This document shows, piece after piece, positions 1-4,832 of a DNA stretch of 5,236 nucleotides; the first letter of the stretch is position 1, and every line of letters starts with the position of its first letter. Origin of the DNA: Rhodospirillales bacterium (lineage in GTDB: Bacteria; Pseudomonadota; Gammaproteobacteria; Steroidobacterales; Rariloculaceae); the NCBI GenBank assembly GCA_024640665.1, contig JAHEEO010000004.1, forward strand, positions 1 to 5,236, read 5' to 3'. The notes beneath the pieces are model-generated. The model was not told the origin of the DNA. It made no database searches and worked only from the letters and a program-made list of their open reading frames with translations. A program made the position numbers and the translations under genes.

Positions 1-998
1 AGTGCACCACCGGGTCCGGGTGTGCCGCCATATTGCACGGGCGGTGTGAGCGGATCGAGGTCGGTATCAATTAATTGTCCGGTGCCAGGTGCCGGGCCTT
101 GGTATCTATCCGCATAAGTCGTGACCGGAACAGACGGGGTCAAAGGATCGCCGTCGTCATCCCAGAATCCTGTGTAAGGCCGCGGATTAGGCTGCTGCGG
201 AATGCCGTTGGCTTCGAGGTGGGTCTGCTCAATTTTCGTGTATAAACTGAACTTCTCACTCGGCTCCCATAGGAATCCTAGTCTGAAGTTGTTGTCAATT
301 TGATCGCCAGGCGTATTGGATTTTCCGCCCGTGCTGACGCCACCCGAAATATTCTCGTAAAAGCTGTCGCGCGTATCGGTCATATAAGCGAGCCGTGCCG
401 CCATATTGTCAGAAATCGGCAGATTGACAGCACCTTGCACCTTGCGGGTATTGTAGGTGCCAGCCTGGGCCTCGATGAACCCGTTCAGCCCATCGAAATT
501 AGGTCGCGCCGAGTTGATCAAAATAGCACCACCGGCAGCCGATTGACCTACGAACGTCGCCTGCGGACCGCGCAAGACTTGCACATCACCGACATCGAAA
601 AAGCCGCTGGCCAGAGACATCTCTTCGCCCTGCGTTGCGCCATCGAAAAATACCGGCACACCCACCTGCTCGGACGGGCCACCGGTTGATGGATTGCCGA
701 CGCCGCGAATATTGGCTTGGACGTATGAACCGTTTTGATAGAACTGCAGTCCAGGGACGGCATTTTGCAGGTCGATCACGTCTTTGATTTGGTTAGTCGC
801 CAGAAAGTCCGGTGACAGCACCTCCATCGAAATTGCCACGGTCGCCTCTGTCTGAGCGCGTCGTTCAGTCGTGACAACGATTTCCTCTAGCCGTCTATCT
901 TGTGCAAAGGCACCGCCAGCGCCCACTGTAGACATCGCAATGGCACTTGCCACGGCAATCTCCAAGGGCCTACGTTGCCGCTTAGTTAAGTACTTCAT
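1..998 (-). CDS. TonB-dependent outer-membrane receptor, N-terminal part (cut by window edge)
   Basis: Reading the minus strand from the ATG at 998 gives 332 uninterrupted codons running off the left edge. Residues 1-32 form a signal peptide (basic MKYLTKRQRR, hydrophobic core, AFA|QD cleavage). Residues 37-47 (LEEIVVTTERR) fit a TonB box. The plug spans roughly residues 50-165, with typical segments DLQNAVPGLQF, NIRGVG, VQVLRGPQATFVG and AAGGAILI. Alternating strands from about residue 172 look like the start of the 22-strand barrel (for example EAQAGTYNTRKVQGAVNLPI). Family members usually have 700-1000 residues, so about one third to one half is present. By family it takes up siderophores, haem, vitamin B12, carbohydrates or other ligands across the outer membrane, powered by TonB-ExbBD; the ligand cannot be told from this part. 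The start at 998 has a G-rich Shine-Dalgarno 6 nt upstream. An in-frame ATG at 1013 would add MGGNL before the signal peptide and is less likely. Divergent from the pilin operon; no functional link is evident. Confidence 0.93.
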   Translation of the reverse strand, partial: MKYLTKRQRRPLEIAVASAIAMSTVGAGGAFAQDRRLEEIVVTTERRAQTEATVAISMEVLSPDFLATNQIKDVIDLQNAVPGLQFYQNGSYVQANIRGVGNPSTGGPSEQVGVPVFFDGATQGEEMSLASGFFDVGDVQVLRGPQATFVGQSAAGGAILINSARPNFDGLNGFIEAQAGTYNTRKVQGAVNLPISDNMAARLAYMTDTRDSFYENISGGVSTGGKSNTPGDQIDNNFRLGFLWEPSEKFSLYTKIEQTHLEANGIPQQPNPRPYTGFWDDDGDPLTPSVPVTTYADRYQGPAPGTGQLIDTDLDPLTPPVQYGGTPGPGGA

Positions 999-1004
999 TA
1001 AGTT

Positions 1005-1011
1005 CCCCCCC
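1005..1011 (-). promoter_or_regulatory. G-tract ribosome binding site of the TonB-dependent receptor
   Basis: On the minus strand seven consecutive G residues followed by AA lie 6 nt before the ATG at 998. This is a usable but unusual Shine-Dalgarno sequence, because it is a homopolymer. It supports the start at 998 over the in-frame ATG at 1013, whose G is the first base of the tract. Confidence 0.5.
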
Positions 1012-1014
1012 ATG

Positions 1015-1042
1015 GGTATATGTGTCAACACGATAATGACAA
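1015..1042 (-). promoter_or_regulatory. Possible sigma-70 promoter for the TonB-dependent receptor with overlapping Fur-like half-site
   Basis: On the minus strand TTGTCA (1042-1037) is a 5/6 match to the -35 box. It is followed after 16 nt by TATACC (1020-1015), a 4/6 match to the -10 box. The predicted transcript would start near 1008 and have a very short leader, which makes the call weak. On the plus strand GATAATGAC (1032-1040) matches 8 of 9 bases of the Fur half-site GATAATGAT and overlaps the -35 box, but the second half (1042-1050) matches poorly. Iron-responsive control would suit a TonB-dependent receptor; this remains inference. Confidence 0.25.
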
Positions 1043-1229
1043 GGTCTGATGTTCGAGGTTAAAGATCGCTGCGATGCACTCGTGTTTAGCGTACGGCTGG
1101 GCGGAATCAACCCCCCCGTTAAACTACGGTGCCTAAAATGCACGAGTTCCAGCGTCTGCGTATCCAAGAATGAAGATGCCCCCCAATGAACTCCACTGAA
1201 AACAGAATTAGCCTTCTGCTATCAACGTC

Positions 1230-1249
1230 TTGTTGCTAAATGCCAACAA
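1230..1249. repeat. Short inverted repeat, possible operator
   Basis: TTGTTG and CAACAA flank an 8-nt spacer (ctaaatgc), giving a perfect 6-bp dyad about 230 nt upstream of the receptor start. It could be an operator or chance; no regulator family is recognised. Confidence 0.25.
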
Positions 1250-1407
1250 TAGCGCCTTCGCCAAAGCAAACCAATATTCCGTTATTCCCGATACTAGCTT
1301 AATTACTAGTGCAAGAAAACCACGCTACAGATATCTGCTGCACCCGCTATTTTCCGCCAAGTCGTTTACATAAATGGCCGGCCGCGCTCAGCATGACCTT
1401 TCCAAGG

Positions 1408-1442
1408 GTGGATCGCCGCCGGCCATCGCATCGCAGATCCAC
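1408..1442. repeat. Inverted repeat in the GC-rich intergenic block
   Basis: GTGGATC (1408-1414) and GATCCAC (1436-1442) are perfect 7-bp arms around a 21-nt spacer. The repeat lies next to the 1456-1474 hairpin and a GGCCGGCC palindrome at 1376-1383. Together they make a structured, GC-rich block inside an otherwise AT-richer spacer. Confidence 0.35.
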
Positions 1443-1455
1443 ACGGATCACCGTC

Positions 1456-1474
1456 AAAAGGCGGCGCTGCCGCC
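1456..1474 (-). terminator. Possible rho-independent terminator or stable hairpin, leftward
   Basis: GGCGGC (1460-1465), a 3-nt loop and GCCGCC (1469-1474) form a perfect 6-bp GC stem. Read on the minus strand the stem is followed directly by four T residues (1459-1456), which resembles a weak intrinsic terminator for leftward transcripts. No gene ends here on that strand, so it may block antisense or stray transcription from the pilin side, or belong to a small RNA or a repeat. The short T-run keeps confidence low. Confidence 0.3.
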
Positions 1475-1678
1475 CTAGAATATGTAAAATAACCAGCAGC
1501 CGTCAGCTCGACCCCCGCTGCGAACATCAGCCGAGCGTCAGCGCGCATGTCCTTCATTTGCCTTGTGTTATTGGGTCAATAAGCCCTCCATCTAGCGAAA
1601 CTGAGAAGCAGCCATGGGACCAGAAGCTCTAATTTGAGTATGGTTTTAAGACCTGAGGTGATACCGCAAGTCCAGCCA

Positions 1679-1700
1679 AAACGTGAGCCGCGTCACTATT
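1679..1700. promoter_or_regulatory. CRP/Vfr-like binding site upstream of the minor pilin operon
   Basis: The 16-bp core CGTGAgccgcgTCACT (1682-1697) matches the CRP-family consensus TGTGA-N6-TCACA at 8 of 10 specified bases, including both perfect inner tetramers GTGA and TCAC. It is flanked by A residues on the left and an AT-rich stretch on the right, as in the consensus. It sits about 125-145 nt upstream of the first pilin start. In Pseudomonas aeruginosa the CRP homologue Vfr controls type IV pilus and virulence genes, so a link is plausible. No well-placed -10/-35 pair was found at the usual CRP spacings, so the site could act at a distance or serve the divergent direction. Confidence 0.45.
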
Positions 1701-1776
1701 TATTGAGAAATCAAACTTGCGTCACACGTCACCGGCCACAGCAAATGTAGACTCGTGTTGATAGCACCTAGGGTGT

Positions 1777-1791
1777 TGGCGGTGTATTTGG
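1777..1791 (+). promoter_or_regulatory. Weak sigma-54-like promoter element before the pilin operon
   Basis: The sequence TGGCGGTGTATTTGG aligns with the -24/-12 consensus TGGCAC-N5-TTGC at 7 of 10 bases with the correct GG-to-G spacing. The nearly invariant C of the -12 GC is replaced by G. A transcript would start near 1802, giving a leader of about 20 nt to the ATG at 1823. Pilin genes are often sigma-54/PilR controlled, but the mismatch makes this tentative. Confidence 0.2.
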
Positions 1792-1811
1792 TTTTTGAGA
1801 ATCCGCGATGC

Positions 1812-1816
1812 GGGAG
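1812..1816 (+). promoter_or_regulatory. Ribosome binding site deciding the fimU start
   Basis: GGGAG lies 6 nt before the ATG at 1823, an ideal Shine-Dalgarno spacing. The upstream in-frame ATG at 1808 has no comparable site, so 1823 is preferred. Confidence 0.6.
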
Positions 1817-1822
1817 TACGCG

Positions 1823-2434
1823 ATGAATCAGCGAGGGTTTACCCTGTGGGAACTGCTGGTTGCGATGCTCGTAGTGGGTATCGTGCTCGGCTTTGGCGTG
1901 CCGAATTTTATGGCGTTCTCGCGCAATAGCGAGATGGCCGCCGCCGTCAACAGCTTTGTTTCAACGCTCCATTTCAGCCGGTCCGAAGCGGTCAAACGGC
2001 AGGTCCCGATTACGCTTTGCGGCACAACAACGCCGCTGGTCGCGGCCCCGGCGTGTGATGGCGGCAGCGGCGGCTTCTTTGCCTTTACCGATCTCAATGA
2101 TACCGACGGCGATGGTCTTCCCGATGGCAATGGCGCATTCGATGGCGGGGACCAGATTCTGGTCCAGCGTGACCGTCCTGCCGCAGCCATCAATACATCT
2201 GTCGCCCCAGCTACTGCAAGTTCCGTTACTTACCGGCCCGACGGGTTTATCGATACGACCTTGAACCCATTGGGACAAATTCTCTATTGCGATGAAAGAG
2301 GCAATGTTACTGGACCCGGCGGAGACTCGGTTGCCCGCGTTGTTCTGATTGCCCGAACCGGTCGCCCGCAGTTGAGGCGCGATACGGCGTCGGTTGCTGC
2401 GGCAGCCACAGCAACCGGAGGAACATGCCCATGA
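1823..2434 (+). CDS. fimU: FimU/FimT-like minor pilin (GspH-type pseudopilin)
   Basis: The 203-residue product begins MNQRG|FTLWELLVAMLVVGIV. It has a 5-residue leader ending in Gly, Phe at mature +1 and Glu at +5, so PilD-type prepilin peptidase should cleave and N-methylate it. The hydrophobic helix spans about residues 6-26 and is followed by the PNFMAFSRNSEMAAAVNSFVSTLHFSRSEAVKRQ segment, split here as PNFMAFSRN and FSRSEAVKRQ, typical of the GspH/FimT/FimU family. The globular part has four Cys (66, 78, 156, 202), spaced for two disulfides. FimU is a minor pilin of the tip-priming complex that helps connect PilV, PilW and PilX to the major pilin. An Asp-rich DTDGDGLPD stretch (residues 93-101) is unusual. 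The gene opens the operon and overlaps pilV by 4 nt. An alternative start at 1808 adds MREYA. The FimU rather than FimT label rests on gene order. Confidence 0.8.
   Translation: MNQRGFTLWELLVAMLVVGIVLGFGVPNFMAFSRNSEMAAAVNSFVSTLHFSRSEAVKRQVPITLCGTTTPLVAAPACDGGSGGFFAFTDLNDTDGDGLPDGNGAFDGGDQILVQRDRPAAAINTSVAPATASSVTYRPDGFIDTTLNPLGQILYCDERGNVTGPGGDSVARVVLIARTGRPQLRRDTASVAAAATATGGTCP
2417..2422 (+). promoter_or_regulatory. Ribosome binding site deciding the pilV start
   Basis: GGAGGA is a near-perfect Shine-Dalgarno 8 nt before the ATG at 2431. It is only 2 nt from the ATG at 2425, which is too close, and is farther from the ATG at 2440. This picks 2431, whose ATGA overlaps the fimU stop. Confidence 0.65.
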
Positions 2435-2892
2435 AGATCATGCGCAAGAAAAACACCGGCTTTACGCTGATAGAAGTGATGGTTGCTTTGGCCGTGCTTT
2501 CTATCGGCATGCTGGGAATCGCCTCGCTATTTACCCAATCGCTCGGTGCAACGCGGACGACCCAATACCGTGGCCAGGCTATCAACCTGCTGACCGACAT
2601 GGCTGATCGAATTCGGGTCAATCGCTCAGCTGAAGCGGCTTACGAAGGCGCTGGGGCCGATAACAACTGTGACCCCGCAGGTGGTGCGACCTGCACGCCA
2701 GCTGAAATGGCGGCGCACGATCTATTCGTCTGGGGTGCGCAAGTCCAGGCGCTACTGCCCGGCGGTGCCTGGACGGTTGCCCACGATGGTACGACAGCGC
2801 CGCCCACGTACACGATCACTGTTACTTGGTCGGAAATCGGCGAAGCTGCGCCGGTCTCCGCGCAGTTCGATATTCAAGTACCCACGATTTAA
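2431..2892 (+). CDS. pilV: Type IV pilus minor pilin PilV
   Basis: The 153-residue product starts MKIMRKKNTG|FTLIEVMVALAV: a basic 10-residue leader, the Gly|Phe prepilin peptidase site (G10/F11) and Glu at +5 (E15). The N-terminal helix continues through LSIGMLGIASLFTQSLGATRTTQYRGQA (residues 23-50), a pattern typical of PilV (IGMLG, then Q..A). After that come a small domain with two Cys (80 and 88) and a C-terminal strand YTITVTWSE, which is also common in PilV. PilV joins FimU, PilW and PilX in the inner-membrane minor-pilin complex that primes pilus assembly and carries PilY1 to the tip. The start at 2431 is chosen for its Shine-Dalgarno spacing and the ATGA overlap with the preceding stop, which implies translational coupling. 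An in-frame ATG at 2425 would add two residues. Confidence 0.87.
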   Translation: MKIMRKKNTGFTLIEVMVALAVLSIGMLGIASLFTQSLGATRTTQYRGQAINLLTDMADRIRVNRSAEAAYEGAGADNNCDPAGGATCTPAEMAAHDLFVWGAQVQALLPGGAWTVAHDGTTAPPTYTITVTWSEIGEAAPVSAQFDIQVPTI

Positions 2893-2904
2893 ACCGGACG
2901 CATT

Positions 2905-3945
2905 ATGAAGCCGCCATATCCACTCCTCGAGCAACACAGCACGCGCCGGCAAATCGGTTTTACGCTCGTTGAATTGATGGTCGCGCTGGCGATCGGATCG
3001 TTCCTGATCCTTGGTGCGACACAAGTGTATATACAAGGTCGCACGACCTTCCGTATAAATGAGTCGATTGCGCGTCTGCACGAAGATGCCCGGTATGCAT
3101 TGCAGCTCATGGAGCCTGATATCCGCATGGCGAGCTACTTCGGCATGCAGTCGCGCCCCGACCGCATTCAAAACGCTGCAACATCAACCGATCCCATACC
3201 TGCCGGTCTAGGGGTGGCCAATGACTGTGGCACGAACTGGACAATCGACTTAGCAACGCCAATTGAAGCGACGAACAATGCGTACACGTGGACGTGCGCA
3301 GCAACTGGCGGTGCTCAGGCCGGGAGCGATGCGCTCATCGTTCGCCGAGTGGCCGAAGATCCAACCACCGGCGCGCTGAATGGCAATACCATGTATTTGC
3401 AATCAGCGCGGGTTCTCAACAATCAGCTTTTCGTGGGGTCCTCTGGCATTCCAGCCGGGTTTACGGCAGCCAATTCGCTGACCCATGAACTCGTAGTCAG
3501 CGGCTACTATGTCAGCGCCCAGTCAAGTTTGGGCGCGAACATTCCTTCGCTGCGGCGGCGGTTTCTGGACAACGGCGCCGGTGGCCCAACACTCAGCGAT
3601 GAAGAAATACTGCCGGGCGTCGAAGATCTGCAGATTGAATTTGGCATAGATACCGATTTGCCGGGAACCGTGAACCGCGGTTCCGTCAATCGCTACGTTA
3701 ATCCAGACAATGTAATCATCGACCCAACCAATGTGGGCTTCGACCCGAATGCACAGATTCTCGCAGTGCGCTTGTGGCTGCTGGTTCGTGCCGAGCTGGC
3801 CGAGAATGGCTATGTCGATGCGAACGTCGGCAATATCTATGCGTATGCGGATCGGGACTGGGGCGGTGCGCCTGCCCCGACCAATGTGCGCCGCGTATTG
3901 GTTTCCAAGACAATTTTCCTGCGTAACGCAAGGTCAACAATCTAA
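2905..3945 (+). CDS. pilW: Type IV pilus minor pilin PilW
   Basis: The product has 346 residues, within the usual size for PilW and much longer than the other minor pilins. It starts with an unusually long 18-residue leader ending RRQIG, followed by FTLVELMVALAIGSFLILGA, with Phe19 at +1 and Glu23 at +5. The segment ARLHEDARYALQLMEPDIR (residues 56-74) followed by MASYFG is the PilW signature region after the helix. The large C-terminal domain ends RRVLVSKTIFLRNARS, as is typical. Two Cys in the segment NDCGTNW...TWTC may pair. PilW is a core subunit of the minor-pilin tip complex and contacts PilX and PilY1. The gene follows pilV after 12 nt with only a weak GGA-containing ribosome site, and its TAA stop shares one base with the pilX start. 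No closer ATG precedes the prepilin motif, so the long leader is accepted. Confidence 0.9.
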   Translation: MKPPYPLLEQHSTRRQIGFTLVELMVALAIGSFLILGATQVYIQGRTTFRINESIARLHEDARYALQLMEPDIRMASYFGMQSRPDRIQNAATSTDPIPAGLGVANDCGTNWTIDLATPIEATNNAYTWTCAATGGAQAGSDALIVRRVAEDPTTGALNGNTMYLQSARVLNNQLFVGSSGIPAGFTAANSLTHELVVSGYYVSAQSSLGANIPSLRRRFLDNGAGGPTLSDEEILPGVEDLQIEFGIDTDLPGTVNRGSVNRYVNPDNVIIDPTNVGFDPNAQILAVRLWLLVRAELAENGYVDANVGNIYAYADRDWGGAPAPTNVRRVLVSKTIFLRNARSTI

Positions 3946-4394
3946 TGAACAAGCATTACATCGAAAGTGCGAAAGCGAGTCAGCGCGGCGCTGCGTTGAT
4001 CGTCGGACTCATCCTGATGCTCGTGCTCACAGTGCTGGGCGTGTCGGGTATGACAGATTCAATTTTTGGCCTGACGATGGCGAGTAATTCGCAGTTGCAG
4101 CAAAACGCTTTTCAAGCTGCAGAAACAGGCATTGATATCGCTATTGAAACGCGTAATTTTACGACGACGGGACCCGTGAATGTGGCGGGTCCAATTGGCA
4201 GCGGCACTTATTCAACAAATGCAACTATGCAATTTCAAGTGACAACCCCGGTGCCTGACACCGCATTTAGCATGGGCGTCGGGCCTGGCAGCGTTCAGGC
4301 TTACCATTTCGATGTGCAGGCGACTGGCACGGGTCCTGAAAATGCGCAGTCAGTAAACAATCAGAGTTTCTACGTTATCGGGCCTGGTAGCTAA
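3945..4394 (+). CDS. pilX: Type IV pilus minor pilin PilX
   Basis: The 149-residue product begins with a 15-residue leader ending ASQRG, followed by AALIVGLILMLVLTVLGVSG and then QNAFQAAETGIDIAIE (residues 53-68). This is the PilX N-terminal pattern: RGAAL, a long hydrophobic helix, then Q.AE. The peptidase site would be G15|A16. Mature +5 is Val, not Glu, which is common in PilX-type proteins and in the related pseudopilin GspK. The C-terminal part is short, Gly/Thr/Asn-rich and Cys-free, so it lacks the disulfide-bonded region known from some PilX proteins. PilX sits near the tip of the complex and is needed for PilY1 function in Pseudomonas. The TAATG junction with pilW and the weak AAGG site 11 nt upstream suggest translational coupling. 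Confidence 0.85.
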   Translation: MNKHYIESAKASQRGAALIVGLILMLVLTVLGVSGMTDSIFGLTMASNSQLQQNAFQAAETGIDIAIETRNFTTTGPVNVAGPIGSGTYSTNATMQFQVTTPVPDTAFSMGVGPGSVQAYHFDVQATGTGPENAQSVNNQSFYVIGPGS

Positions 4395-4405
4395 TGGTCT
4401 GATTC

Positions 4406-4411
4406 AGAGGA
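4406..4411 (+). promoter_or_regulatory. Ribosome binding site of the small gene after pilX
   Basis: AGAGGA lies 7 nt before the ATG at 4419. This strong, well-spaced site supports translation of the unrecognised gene in its own right. Confidence 0.55.
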
Positions 4412-4418
4412 CGAATTT

Positions 4419-4790
4419 ATGCAACGGCTAATACTCATTTTTGTTTCCGGGCTGTTTTTGGTGCCGCAGGCCTCATTTGCGTTGCGCGTGCTGGAACAAC
4501 TGGAAAGGTCCTACGAATTGTCGCTTGCAGACGTCACTGTGCCGCGCAGCACAACGAGTTCAGTGCTGTTTCGCACTTGTGATACCTGCACTACGCAGTC
4601 GTTAGCGGTAACTCCCAGCACAAAATACTTCGATGACGAACGTGAGTTGACACACGCGGAATTGTTGTCGGCAGTCGACTCAATTCGGCAGCAACCCGGC
4701 GGCAATGAAGGTACGTTGGTCGGGCTTTTTTATGACATCAAAACGAACGTGGTTACCCGAATAATCTTTATTAGGAATTTCACCCGGTAG
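4419..4790 (+). CDS. Small secreted protein of unknown function with CxxC, between pilX and pilY1
   Basis: I do not recognise this 123-residue protein. Residues 1-21 are a clear Sec signal peptide (MQR, then LILIFVSGLFLV, cleavage near ASFA|LR), so the mature protein of about 102 residues should be periplasmic or secreted. A CDTC motif lies at residues 54-57 within SVLFRTCDTCTTQSLAV, the only two Cys; they could form a vicinal disulfide or bind a metal. Residues 76-90 (ELTHAELLSAVDSIR) look helical, and the C-terminus (LVGLFYDIKTNVVTRIIFIR) looks like a pair of beta strands. No prepilin motif, lipobox or second membrane segment is present. It has a strong ribosome site and lies 24 nt after pilX and 42 nt before pilY1, so it is surely part of the operon. 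An accessory role in PilY1 folding, secretion or tip assembly is inference from position. Pseudomonas has a small secreted PilY2 after pilY1; relatedness is not shown. Confidence 0.8.
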   Translation: MQRLILIFVSGLFLVPQASFALRVLEQLERSYELSLADVTVPRSTTSSVLFRTCDTCTTQSLAVTPSTKYFDDERELTHAELLSAVDSIRQQPGGNEGTLVGLFYDIKTNVVTRIIFIRNFTR

Positions 4791-4819
4791 CAGTTGGCCA
4801 TGGAAGGCAAGAACTACAC

Positions 4820-4824
4820 GAGGA
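4820..4824 (+). promoter_or_regulatory. Ribosome binding site deciding the pilY1 start
   Basis: GAGGA lies 8 nt before the ATG at 4833. The in-frame ATG at 4800 would place 11 mostly polar residues before the signal peptide and has no comparable site, so 4833 is preferred. Confidence 0.6.
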
Positions 4825-4832
4825 CACATACA

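Larger units (their letters stand above)
999..1822. other. Divergent intergenic region without a convincing gene
   Basis: This 824-nt stretch separates the leftward receptor gene from the rightward pilin operon. Open frames exist (for example 1309-1632 plus and 1366-1557 minus), but their translations are rich in Arg, Pro, His and Ser without domain patterning, and no clear ribosome binding site precedes them. The region holds three poly-C tracts (1005-1011, 1111-1117, 1179-1184) and small dyads at 1230-1249 and 1293-1310. A GC-rich block with hairpins lies at about 1376-1474, a CRP/Vfr-like palindrome at 1679-1700 and a weak sigma-54-like element at 1777-1791. No tRNA-like cloverleaf was seen. 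It is most likely regulatory DNA, possibly with remnants of a lost gene or an unrecognised small RNA. Confidence 0.7.

Noticed and set aside
300..763. Open frames on both strands within the left part
   Set aside because: They are out-of-frame shadows of the TonB-dependent receptor, whose own frame is open from 998 to the edge with clear plug motifs.
982..1167. Short minus-strand frame overlapping the receptor start
   Set aside because: It is in a different frame from the receptor and ends just inside the receptor coding sequence, with no recognisable features.
1366..1557. Open frame of 63 codons on the minus strand; its start (DARLMFAAGVELTAAG) faintly recalls glycerate-2-kinase N-termini
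   Set aside because: The resemblance covers only about 15 residues and nothing downstream continues it. It is too weak to call a pseudogene without a search.
1309..1632. Open frame of 107 codons on the plus strand
   Set aside because: The translation is rich in Arg, Pro, Ser and His with no domain pattern, signal peptide or ribosome site, and crosses the hairpin block.
1758..1788. Possible sigma-70 promoter TTGATA - 19 nt - TGTATT before fimU
   Set aside because: The 19-nt spacer is too long for a -10 box matching only 4 of 6; the overlapping sigma-54-like element is equally likely.
1808..1822. Upstream ATG as the fimU start
   Set aside because: It is in frame and gives a plausible 10-residue leader, but lacks a ribosome site, whereas GGGAG is ideally placed for the ATG at 1823.
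1..1822. Functional link between the TonB-dependent receptor and the pilin operon
   Set aside because: The genes are divergent, separated by more than 800 nt and of unrelated function. The adjacency is probably incidental.
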